From Anaeromassilibacillus sp001305115 (GTDB lineage: Bacteria > Bacillota > Clostridia > Oscillospirales > Acutalibacteraceae), in NCBI GenBank assembly GCA_042854365.1, contig AP031437.1:558001-622000 (forward strand): a stretch of DNA of 64,000 nucleotides, written 5' to 3'. Below, piece by piece: positions 55,276 to 63,206 of the stretch (the first letter of the stretch is position 1; every line of letters starts with the position of its first letter). The position numbers and the translations under genes are program-made. Under the pieces are notes generated by a model. That model was not told where the DNA came from and ran no database searches. It worked only from the letters and a program-made list of their open reading frames with translations.

Positions 55276-55902
55276 ATGGATAAAATGTGAATTTGTAAAA
55301 CCTGTGGGGTAGAAATTGCTGCAAGTGCAAAGAGTTGCCTATCTTGTGGAGCCAAGAATAAGCCGCCTGTTTACAAAAGAATATGGTTTTGGCTTTTCGT
55401 TGCGCTTGTTGTCATTCCAGTGGTTGGCGGGATTGTAGGAATGGGAGGGGACACAAATAGCGCCAATCTTTCAGATGAAACCGTATCTTCAACCGAAAAG
55501 GTCGTGTCAACGAAGAGTTCGGTGTTTGATGGCGATTGCGGGATGGTTGCCTCCGCTGAAATGGGTCCATCGTCAATCGGGTATCCAGAATGGACGATTT
55601 CCATAACGAACACAACGGAACAGGAAATATCGGCAGTTCTGTTCTATGCCGTTCCCTGCGGTGTATATGGGGATGAAATTGCAGGATGGACAAGCCAAAA
55701 TAAACTGTATACAGATACGGCGATCGGGGCAGGCAAATCGGATTCAATCCGTTACCAATTTATGAAAGATAACGTGAAAACCTTAAAATTGTATGTTTAT
55801 AGCGTTTACTTTGCTGATGGAACCGTATGGGGCGATCAAGACGCTACAAAACCCACGATTCTGAACAATGGAGCAGCCATTGAAGTACCTGGGCAATCGT
55901 AA
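55276..55902 (+). pseudogene. Zinc-ribbon membrane protein interrupted by TGA at codon 5
   Basis: The ATG at 55276 has GAGG nine bases upstream, and the fifth codon is TGA (55288-55290). The frame then stays open for 203 codons: a zinc ribbon (CKTCGVEIAASAKSCLSCG, about 7-25), a membrane helix (about 36-58) and an outside domain rich in beta strands (ISITNTTEQEISAVLFYAVP) of no family I can name. Zinc-ribbon plus single helix plus outside domain is a common Clostridia architecture. As no ATG lies between the TGA and residue 49, the zinc ribbon and helix would be lost unless the stop is read through or a non-AUG start is used. Terminator follows. Confidence 0.7.
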
Positions 55903-55904
55903 TC

Positions 55905-55950
55905 AAAAGGAGGCCGCCGCAGATTTCAAAATCTGCGGCGGCCTCCTTTT
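55905..55950 (+). terminator. 22-bp stem terminator after the zinc-ribbon gene
   Basis: A perfect 22-bp inverted repeat (left arm starts AAAAGGAGGCCGCCGCAG) with a two-base loop, ending in TTTT; it may work in both directions. Confidence 0.9.
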
Positions 55951-56054
55951 CCATCTCTATTCTGTTATAAAACCGGCGTCTTTAATGGATGTATCTTTCC
56001 AGGCATTTCCTTTGGGGAGGATGGGGGAAATGATGAAATCTCGCATAAATTCTC

Positions 56055-56083
56055 TTGTCAGAAAAACGTTGGAATGTTATAAT
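56055..56083 (+). promoter_or_regulatory. Promoter of the hydrogenase cluster
   Basis: TTGTCA (56055-56060), 17-base spacer, TATAAT (56078-56083). The -10 lies inside the palindrome GTTATAATATAAC (56076-56088), a possible repressor site. Confidence 0.8.
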
Positions 56084-56177
56084 ATAACCAAAATTGCACG
56101 GTCTATATTTTTTTGTCCTTTGCATCATTGCCGTGTGAAACAAGCAGCAGGGGAGCACCCCAGGAGGAAATGAGAGT

Positions 56178-56426
56178 ATGGAAATAACAGTGTGTATCGG
56201 CAGTTCCTGCCACCTGAAAGGTTCCCGCGACGTTATCAGTATCTTTCAGCGTCTGGTTTCGATGAATCATCTGGAAGATAAGATTGACTTAAAGGGTTCC
56301 TTCTGTATGGGAGAGTGCACCAACAACGGCGTCTGCGTCTGTTTGGACGGGGAACGCTTTAAGGTCACCCCGCTTGAAACGGAGGCCTTTTTTAACCGAG
56401 AGGTTATGAAACGCTTGGAGAAGTAA
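56178..56426 (+). CDS. Thioredoxin-fold [2Fe-2S] ferredoxin (NuoE-like, short)
   Basis: 82-residue electron carrier. The four cluster cysteines are visible: Cys-x4-Cys in VCIGSSCHLKGS and Cys-x3-Cys in SFCMGECTNNG, the pattern of the thioredoxin-like [2Fe-2S] family found as NuoE/HydC domains. ATG after AGGAGG. It is the first gene of the cluster, 58 bases before the hydrogenase-PAS gene, and probably passes electrons to or from it. Confidence 0.9.
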   Translation: MEITVCIGSSCHLKGSRDVISIFQRLVSMNHLEDKIDLKGSFCMGECTNNGVCVCLDGERFKVTPLETEAFFNREVMKRLEK

Positions 56427-56484
56427 CGCGCTCCAGAGAGTATCAATGGGGAATCCCCCTAAGTATTAGGATAGGTGATGACAA

Positions 56485-58191
56485 ATGAGTATTATTGGCT
56501 TAAAGAAAGCGAACTGCAAGAACTGCTATAAATGTGTCAAGGTTTGCCCTGTGAAATCGATCAAAGTGGAAAACGAACAAGCCAAAATCATCGACCGCGA
56601 CTGCATCCTTTGTGGAACCTGTTTGGAGCAGTGTCCGCAGAATGCAAAAACGGTGGTAAGCGATGTGGCGTTGGTCAAAGAAATGCTCAAGAGCGGGGAG
56701 AGGGTCATCCTTTCGATTGCTCCCTCGTATTATGGATGCTTTGATTTTGACGATGTGCATCAATTTGCAGGCGCCCTCAAGGAGCTCGGCTTCTATGGCG
56801 TTTCAGAAACAGCGGAGGGCGCAGCTTATGTGACAGCGGAATACCATCGGATTATGCAGGAAAACAGCATGAAGAACATCATCTCCACCTGCTGTCCCTC
56901 GGTAAACCGTCTGATCGAACTGTACTACCCGTCGTTGGTGGATCAGATGGCTCCGGTCGTCTCCCCTATGATCGCGCATGGGCGTCTGCTCAAGCAGAGC
57001 TATGGTCCTGGGACGCGTGTGGTCTTTGCAGGTCCCTGTATTGCGAAGAAAGACGAAGCAGCAGACATCCGCCACAACAATGAAATTGATGCGGTGTTGA
57101 CGTTTGAAGAGCTCAATGCTTGGCTAAAGGAAGAGCACATCTCCTTTGCAAAGGCGGAACCGGCGACATTCCTCAATCCGAGTTCGAAGATCCTGCGTAT
57201 GTACCCGATCGAAGAGGGAATTCTCGCTTCCTTGCGGTCCAGGGGCGACATCGGCGATTGGAAGCTCTTGTCGGTTTCCGGTTCCGGCGCCTGTATCGAC
57301 CTTTGCCGGGCGATGGAGCGCGGGGAGCTCGACCATTGCTTTATTGAGATCAATATGTGCCGCGACGGCTGTGTCAATGGCCCTGGTTCTGGAACGGATA
57401 CCGTCTCCCGCTTTGCTTCCCGCGTGAGGATTCGGGACTATGCCTATGAGGATGCAGATTCCTATCCGAACCTGCCGGAGAAAATCCCAATGGCAATGCA
57501 GTTTGTCGATCGTTCCAACAAGGAGGATATTCCGGACGAGGAGACGATTCGCGCGATTCTGGCAAAGATCGGCAAGAATGGCCCCGAGGACGAACTCAAC
57601 TGTGGTTCCTGTGGTTACCCCACCTGCCGTGCCAAGGCGATTGCTGTCTACCAAGGCAAGGCGGAACTACATATGTGCATCCCTTATATGAAGGAGCGCG
57701 CAGAGTCCTTGAGCAACTGCGTCCTGACGGAAACCCCGAATATCACCATCATTGTGGACAGCGATTTGAATATTATTGAATTTAATGCTGCGGCGGAGCG
57801 CGCCTTCCATATTACCCGCCACGAGGCATTGCAGAAGTGCATCTATGAGTTGATTGACAGCTCGGACTTCCAGTTTGTCTTTGATAGTAAGCAGTCCATC
57901 ACGGATAAGAAGGTGCACTACAAAGAATATGGCATCACGATGGAACAGACCATCGTGTATATTGCGAAGGAAAATATCGCAATGGGCATCTTTAAGGATA
58001 TTACCAAGGAAGAAGCCAGCATTGAGAATCAGTATAAACTGCGTGCGGAGACGATGGAGATGGCCCAGAAGGTCATTGATAAGCAAATGGTTGCGGCACA
58101 GCAGATTGCAAGTCTGTTGGGTGAAACCACAGCGGAGACGAAGGCAACGCTGACCAAGCTGAAAAATATGATCGTGTTCGACGAGGACTGA
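56485..58191 (+). CDS. Sensory [FeFe]-hydrogenase with PAS domain (HydS/HfsB-like)
   Basis: 568 residues. Order: two [4Fe-4S] ferredoxin motifs (about 8-55; CKNCYKCVKVCP, CILCGTCLEQCP), an H-cluster domain, a further four-Cys FeS motif (CGSCGYPTC then C, about 372-395), and a PAS domain (about 415-520) with a short helical tail. H-cluster ligands are complete: Cys136/137 in STCCPS, Cys185 in GPCIAKKDE, Cys292 and Cys296 in MCRDGC. The variant L1 and L3 motifs and the PAS domain match the group C 'sensory' hydrogenases, thought to report H2 or redox state rather than produce H2. ATG after AGGTGA. Followed 42 bases later by a phosphatase gene that is probably its output partner. Confidence 0.9.
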   Translation: MSIIGLKKANCKNCYKCVKVCPVKSIKVENEQAKIIDRDCILCGTCLEQCPQNAKTVVSDVALVKEMLKSGERVILSIAPSYYGCFDFDDVHQFAGALKELGFYGVSETAEGAAYVTAEYHRIMQENSMKNIISTCCPSVNRLIELYYPSLVDQMAPVVSPMIAHGRLLKQSYGPGTRVVFAGPCIAKKDEAADIRHNNEIDAVLTFEELNAWLKEEHISFAKAEPATFLNPSSKILRMYPIEEGILASLRSRGDIGDWKLLSVSGSGACIDLCRAMERGELDHCFIEINMCRDGCVNGPGSGTDTVSRFASRVRIRDYAYEDADSYPNLPEKIPMAMQFVDRSNKEDIPDEETIRAILAKIGKNGPEDELNCGSCGYPTCRAKAIAVYQGKAELHMCIPYMKERAESLSNCVLTETPNITIIVDSDLNIIEFNAAAERAFHITRHEALQKCIYELIDSSDFQFVFDSKQSITDKKVHYKEYGITMEQTIVYIAKENIAMGIFKDITKEEASIENQYKLRAETMEMAQKVIDKQMVAAQQIASLLGETTAETKATLTKLKNMIVFDED

Positions 58192-58232
58192 GTGCCTCCG
58201 ATGCGGAATTTATGCTGTAAAGGAATGATTCG

Positions 58233-59411
58233 ATGAAAATGCATGTGGATGCCGCATATCGGAGCCTCAACAAATATGGGGAAGAGCTTTGCGGCGATAA
58301 GGTTAAGATCATACGAGCGCCTGATTCCACCATTGCGGTGCTGGCGGACGGCCTGGGCAGCGGTGTCAAGGCCAATATTCTTTCGACGCTCTCCAGCACC
58401 ATTGTGTCAACCATGCTGCACGAGGGTTCCACCATCGCTGAGGTAGTGGAAACCATCGCAAAGACACTGCCGGTGTGCAGTGTGCGAAAGTTGGCGTACT
58501 CAACTTTCAGCGTTTTGCAGATTTTTGACGACGGAACCGCACACTTGGTGGAATTTGACAACCCGCCGTGTATCTTTGTGCGCAATGGCAAAGTGATGGA
58601 CTTGGAATCGCGCAGCGAGTTGAAGGAGTACGGCGGCAAGCAAATTTCAGAGTGTACCTTTTCTGTGCGGCCGGGCGACGTCCTTGCGTTGGTCAGCGAC
58701 GGCGTGATTTATGCCGGCGTGGGCCAGGCTTTGAATTTTGGTTGGAACTGGGACAATGTATCGTCCTGGTTGGCCAAGACGACTTTGAAGGAAAATTCTG
58801 CGCCCCGTTTGGCGGTTTCCCTTTCGGAGGCCGTGCGCGAACTGTATCTCGACAAGCCGGGCGATGATTCGACGGATCTGATTATTCGTATTTCGCCCAA
58901 GAGTGTAGTGAATATGCTTTCTGGTCCGCCAGTCAACAAAGAGGATGACAACCGTATGGTGCACGATTTTATCACCTCCTATGGGAAAAAGGTGGTTTGC
59001 GGCGGCACCAGTGCCAATATTGTGGCGCGTGTCCTCAATCGCAAAATCGAAACTTCCATCAATTATGTTGACCCGACGATTCCGCCTACGGGCAAGATCG
59101 AAGGAGTGGACCTTGTGACCGAAGGCGTGCTCACACTGAGCCGCACGGTCGATATTTTGCGTGACTATCTGAATAAGGAGGCCGACTCGTTCTATTTCCA
59201 TCGGTTGGACGAAGAGAACGGCGCTTCTATGATTGCAAAGATGCTTCTGGAAGAGTGCACGGACCTGCGCGTTTTCATCGGAAAAGCGATCAATCCGGCG
59301 CATCAGAATCCAGGGCTTCCGTCAGACCTCAGTATTAAAATGAAACTGATCGATGAACTGTGTGATCTCGTCAAGAAACTGGGGAAGAACGTCGAAAAAG
59401 TTTATTATTAA
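58233..59411 (+). CDS. SpoIIE/PP2C-type serine phosphatase of the hydrogenase cluster
   Basis: 392 residues. N-terminal SpoIIE-type PP2C domain (about 1-215) with metal-binding motifs VLADGLGSGVKAN, LVSDGVIYAG and KPGDDSTDLIIR. The remaining part (about 225-392) has no family I recognise. This gene type is the standard partner of PAS-containing sensory hydrogenases in Clostridia (for example the hfs cluster of Thermoanaerobacterium). ATG after AAAGGAA. Inferred role: dephosphorylate a regulator when the sensor hydrogenase signals. Confidence 0.88.
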   Translation: MKMHVDAAYRSLNKYGEELCGDKVKIIRAPDSTIAVLADGLGSGVKANILSTLSSTIVSTMLHEGSTIAEVVETIAKTLPVCSVRKLAYSTFSVLQIFDDGTAHLVEFDNPPCIFVRNGKVMDLESRSELKEYGGKQISECTFSVRPGDVLALVSDGVIYAGVGQALNFGWNWDNVSSWLAKTTLKENSAPRLAVSLSEAVRELYLDKPGDDSTDLIIRISPKSVVNMLSGPPVNKEDDNRMVHDFITSYGKKVVCGGTSANIVARVLNRKIETSINYVDPTIPPTGKIEGVDLVTEGVLTLSRTVDILRDYLNKEADSFYFHRLDEENGASMIAKMLLEECTDLRVFIGKAINPAHQNPGLPSDLSIKMKLIDELCDLVKKLGKNVEKVYY

Positions 59412-59464
59412 TCACGAAATTAAGGTTACCCCTTGTCAGGACAGGAGAAATGATTTAAGATGAT

Positions 59465-59551
59465 AAAAAAGGATTGTTAAAAAAAAGGCAAAGTGTCGAA
59501 AGGTATGGATTCGGCGTCCCTCTGTGGAGCCTTATTTTTACAATCTTTTTT
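59465..59551 (+). ncRNA. Possible structured RNA or attenuator before the second hydrogenase
   Basis: Long outer stem: A-rich/GATTGT/A-run/GGC (59465-59489) pairs with GCC/TT/ATTTTT/ACAATC/TTTTTT (59529-59551) with few bulges. Inside are hairpin TGTCGAA/TTCGGCG (59494-59516, nine-base loop) and a small CTC/GAG hairpin (59520-59529). The layout is a three-way junction ending in a T-run, so it could be a riboswitch-like attenuator or an unusual terminator after the phosphatase gene. I do not recognise a known class. Confidence 0.45.
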
Positions 59552-59700
59552 AGACGAAGGAAGAATGGATGCCTCTTGACCTGCGGAGGGACCAGGACGT
59601 AGGATGAATGCCGTCAGCTTGTCCCCCTATGTCTACTTTGTATTGTTTATCAATGCAAAATGAGGGAGCAGGTGCAATTTCGAAAAGCGAGGATAGAATC

Positions 59701-61152
59701 ATGCAATACGATAATGACGCGAAACAACTGAAATATCAAGTGCTCACAAAGGTAGCAAAATATACCTTTGATGGAACATTGGATAAGCATATCCAGGAGA
59801 TTCCGTATGACATTATCCCCGGCCCAGTGCCAACCTTCCGGTGCTGTATTTACCGCGAACGTGAGATCATTCGCGAACGCATCACCTCTGCACAGGGAGT
59901 GAGCCTTCCGGGGCAGGACGATCGAGGGATTGTCGGCGTGTTGCCGGCAGCTTGCGAAGGCTGCCCGATCAGCCGTTTTACCGTGACAGACAACTGTCAG
60001 AAATGTTTGGCGAAAAAGTGCCAGGCGGCCTGCCCGTTTGGCGCGATTTCCATCACAGGTAAAGGCGCATATATCGACCCGGCCAAATGTAAAGAATGCG
60101 GCCGCTGCGCAGCGGCCTGTCCGTACAATGCCATTTCAGACACCATGCGTCCCTGCATCCGCGCTTGCCCGGTCAATGCGATCAGCAAGGACGACTACAA
60201 TCGTGCTTCCATCGATTACAGCCGTTGCATCAGCTGCGGCGCCTGTGTGGTTGGATGCCCGTTTGGTGCGATCACAGACCGTTCAAACATCGTTGCGGTA
60301 ATCGAAGCGATCAAGTGCGGCGACCCGGTCATTGCGACATTTGCTCCGGCTATTGAAGGCCATTTTGGAGATGCGAATGTCGGCCAGCTCAAGGCGGCAA
60401 TTCGTAAATTGGGCTTTACGGATGTTGTCGAAGTTTCCTTGGGCGCGGACGCAACCGCATGGCATGAGGCCCAGGAACTCAAGGAGGCGGTCGAGTCCCA
60501 CAGAAAGATGACCACTTCCTGCTGCCCGGCCTTTGTGGAAATGATTGAGAAGCATTTCCCGAAGTTAATTCCCAATATTTCGACGACGGGTTCGCCGATG
60601 ACATTGGTTTCCCGTTACATTAAAGCGAACAACCCGAATGCAAAGGTGGTCTTTATTGGACCATGTATTGCAAAGAAGCTCGAGGCCAAAAAGGTCGAGG
60701 ATACGGCAGACTATGTGATTACCTTTGAGGAGCTTGCGGCGCTCTTTGAAGCAAAGGCCATCAATGTTCATGACGCTGCTGAAAATGAGCAGGACGGCAG
60801 CCGCTTGGGCAAGGGCTTTGCGCAGAGCGGTGGTGTTTCTGCCTCTGTAGCCGCGGTTCTGGATGATGAAAACTTTGAGCTGCCGTTCTCCTGCGTCAAG
60901 TGCAATGGCGCGAAGGAGTGCAAGAAGACCTTGATGATTTTGAACGCCAACCGCCTCCAGGAGGACATCGTGGAAGGTATGGCATGCGAGGGCGGCTGTA
61001 TTGCGGGCCCTGGCGGCGTAGAGACGATGCAGAAGCTCCTAAAGAATCGTACGAAGTTGTTGGCGACAGCGGATAAGCGCGGGATTAAAGAGAATATTGA
61101 AGAAATTCACGACTTCTCTAAGATCAATATGGTTGTCCCGCACAATGTTTGA
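59701..61152 (+). CDS. Monomeric [FeFe]-hydrogenase (group B-like)
   Basis: 483 residues. An N-terminal domain of about 80 residues, then several [4Fe-4S] motifs (about 100-200; CQKCLAKKCQAACP, CKECGRCAAACP, CISCGACVVGCP), then the H-cluster domain. Ligands: Cys274/275 in TSCCPAF, Cys322 in GPCIAKK, Cys429 and Cys433 in MACEGGC, all present. These are closer to the catalytic consensus than the PAS-containing paralogue. It likely makes or consumes H2 with ferredoxin. Start ATG at 59701 after GAGG; the longer frame from 59608 adds residues unlike the family. It follows the phosphatase gene by 290 bases containing a possible structured RNA. Confidence 0.92.
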   Translation: MQYDNDAKQLKYQVLTKVAKYTFDGTLDKHIQEIPYDIIPGPVPTFRCCIYREREIIRERITSAQGVSLPGQDDRGIVGVLPAACEGCPISRFTVTDNCQKCLAKKCQAACPFGAISITGKGAYIDPAKCKECGRCAAACPYNAISDTMRPCIRACPVNAISKDDYNRASIDYSRCISCGACVVGCPFGAITDRSNIVAVIEAIKCGDPVIATFAPAIEGHFGDANVGQLKAAIRKLGFTDVVEVSLGADATAWHEAQELKEAVESHRKMTTSCCPAFVEMIEKHFPKLIPNISTTGSPMTLVSRYIKANNPNAKVVFIGPCIAKKLEAKKVEDTADYVITFEELAALFEAKAINVHDAAENEQDGSRLGKGFAQSGGVSASVAAVLDDENFELPFSCVKCNGAKECKKTLMILNANRLQEDIVEGMACEGGCIAGPGGVETMQKLLKNRTKLLATADKRGIKENIEEIHDFSKINMVVPHNV

Positions 61153-61263
61153 GTTTGTACCAGCAGGATTCTTAGGTTAGAAAGATTGCGGTTGAATAGA
61201 AGGATGCCTGTATGATCGGGCATCCCTTGGGGTAAATTGAGGATAGGGGCGCTTGCGCCCATG

Positions 61264-61296
61264 GATCAGGGGCGTGGATCACGCCCCTGATCTTTT
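61264..61296 (+). terminator. Terminator of the hydrogenase cluster
   Basis: GATCAGGGGCGTG pairs with CACGCCCCTGATC over GAT, followed by TTTT. A weaker hairpin (GGATGCC/GGCATCC, 61201-61226) precedes it. Confidence 0.92.
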
Positions 61297-61346
61297 ATAG
61301 ACGTATGCCTGTTTGGGGTGTGCGGTTGGGGAAAGGAGGCTGTGCT

Positions 61347-62306
61347 TTGGACGCAGTCACAGCGGTACAGCTTACAAAGACATATGGGAAGATTCAAGCT
61401 GTGGATCATTTGAACCTCTGTGTTCCACAAGGGGGAGTGTTTGGCCTATTGGGGGCAAAGGGAGCGGGAAAAACAACAGTTATCCGGATGCTCTGCGGTT
61501 TAACAAAGCCGACCAGCGGAGAATGTAGGGTGCTGGGGCGCTCTCCGGCGGAGGACCCAGCGGGTGTTCATGCGATTTGCGGTGTAATGTTAGGAAATGC
61601 CAAGCTGTATGCCCATTTGTCGGGTCAGCAAAATCTACTGTTTTTTGCACAAGCGGCCGGCATGGGAGAAAAGGCTGCGGCGCGCCGTGTCTCAGAATTG
61701 ATGAAAGATTTAGAGCTGTGGGAGGTACGGGAACTGCCTGCTTCCAACTATTCCACTGGAATGTTACAAAAGCTCTCTCTGGCGCGTGCCTTAATCAATT
61801 ATCCCAGTGTCCTTTTACTGGATGAACCCACAAATGGCTTGGATTATGAAGCTGCACATGCGTTGAATACGCTGGTGAGCAAATTTGCTGCGCGTGAGGA
61901 TACCACGGTGGTGTTATGCACATCAAAGATGCACTATGCACAGAGTATCTGTACAGAATTTGGTATATTGGACCACGGAGAATGGCTTGCTTCCGGCGAT
62001 TTTCAGACGCTTCGGGAAATGTCTGGATGCCGGGCACACGCAGAGTTCCGTCTGTGTGGGGGACAAGATTTAGAGGGTTTTCAGCTGGATGGGACTTCGG
62101 TCTCTGGCTTGGTGGAGCACAACGGCTGGTGGCGTGCAGAGTTGCGCGACGAAGAGGAAATGCCTGGACTACTGCGGCGGATTGTGGAGAATGGCTGCGA
62201 CATTTTGGAGGCCCGGTTGGTTCAGCCGACCATAGAAGACGTCTATAAAAGGATCTTAGAGCAGCATCCGAGAAAGGCAGGGGAACAGAATGTTTACACC
62301 GGCTGA
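61347..62306 (+). CDS. ABC transporter ATPase with atypical switch loop
   Basis: 319 residues, DrrA/NatA-type exporter ATPase. Walker A is GAKGAGKTT (Lys in place of the usual Asn), signature YSTGMLQKLSLARAL, Walker B VLLLDEPTNGLD. The H-loop position reads LCTSKMHYAQ, with Lys where the switch His is expected. The C-terminal 90 residues form the usual exporter tail. TTG start at 61347, seven bases after AAAGGAGG. It overlaps the permease gene by 17 bases. Substrate unknown. Confidence 0.87.
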   Translation: MDAVTAVQLTKTYGKIQAVDHLNLCVPQGGVFGLLGAKGAGKTTVIRMLCGLTKPTSGECRVLGRSPAEDPAGVHAICGVMLGNAKLYAHLSGQQNLLFFAQAAGMGEKAAARRVSELMKDLELWEVRELPASNYSTGMLQKLSLARALINYPSVLLLDEPTNGLDYEAAHALNTLVSKFAAREDTTVVLCTSKMHYAQSICTEFGILDHGEWLASGDFQTLREMSGCRAHAEFRLCGGQDLEGFQLDGTSVSGLVEHNGWWRAELRDEEEMPGLLRRIVENGCDILEARLVQPTIEDVYKRILEQHPRKAGEQNVYTG

Positions 62307-63096
62307 ACACGCATTGATTAAAAAAGATTTTTTGGAGATATGGAGCTCCAAAATGGCACGAGCTACTTTGATTGCAGTACCGATCGGCCTGGTAATCGTA
62401 GTACCAGCGCTTTTCCTTGGAGCCGTTTGTCTGGTGCCGCTGGAACAAGCGCCCGGAATACAGGAAATGCTCTCCATTCTACCGCCAAAGCTAGAGGGAT
62501 ATACTGCACAGCAGGGGCTTTTCGATCTCTTGACCAATACATTGTTTTCACTCTTCTTTTTGATGATTCCCTTAATGGCCTCTGCTGTATCCGCCTCTTG
62601 CATTTTTGTGGGGGAAAAAGAACGCAGTACCATAGAAACCCTTTTGCTTACGCCGTTGAAAGTCCGGCAAATCTTCCGGGCAAAACTGGCGTGCTGCTTA
62701 TTCCTGTCGTTTGTGACCACGGCAATCGCGTTTGGTGCCTTTACAATTGTGGTTTCCGTGGGAGACATTATGCTGGGGATTCCATTCTTTTTGAATTGGT
62801 CGTGGCTGGTGATCATCTTGTTTCTTGCGCCGGGGCTGATGGTGTTTGGCGCTGTATTCATGGTGTTTGAATTCAACCGTATTAACAGCCGGTTGGAGTC
62901 CTTCCAAACCATCGCCTATGTGGCATTGCCATTTTTGTTGTTGTATATTGCTCCATTTACCGGCTTGTTCCGGGTGAACGCTTCCGTTTTGCTGGTGGTT
63001 TCGGCGATTGTCTGGCTTTGTGACTTGTTCCTATGGATCATAGACATCCGAACCTTTCTGCCGGAAAAATTTCTCGAACAGTCTTTGGAAGATTGA
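62290..63096 (+). CDS. ABC-2 type exporter permease
   Basis: 268 residues, six hydrophobic segments. KKDFLEIWSSKMARATLIAV at the start and the internal VGEKERSTIETLLLTPLKVRQIF motif are typical of ABC-2 permeases related to NatB. Overlap with the ATPase gene shows they form one transporter. Export substrate unknown. Confidence 0.87.
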   Translation: MFTPAEHALIKKDFLEIWSSKMARATLIAVPIGLVIVVPALFLGAVCLVPLEQAPGIQEMLSILPPKLEGYTAQQGLFDLLTNTLFSLFFLMIPLMASAVSASCIFVGEKERSTIETLLLTPLKVRQIFRAKLACCLFLSFVTTAIAFGAFTIVVSVGDIMLGIPFFLNWSWLVIILFLAPGLMVFGAVFMVFEFNRINSRLESFQTIAYVALPFLLLYIAPFTGLFRVNASVLLVVSAIVWLCDLFLWIIDIRTFLPEKFLEQSLED

Positions 63097-63206
63097 GCCA
63101 TTGTGCCGCTTGTTTTATGAGGATGAATCGCTTATAATAAGGATGGAAATATTCTCAAAAGAAGTTCATAGAATCAAACCGCTGGCTAAATGGATGGGGT
63201 GATCGT

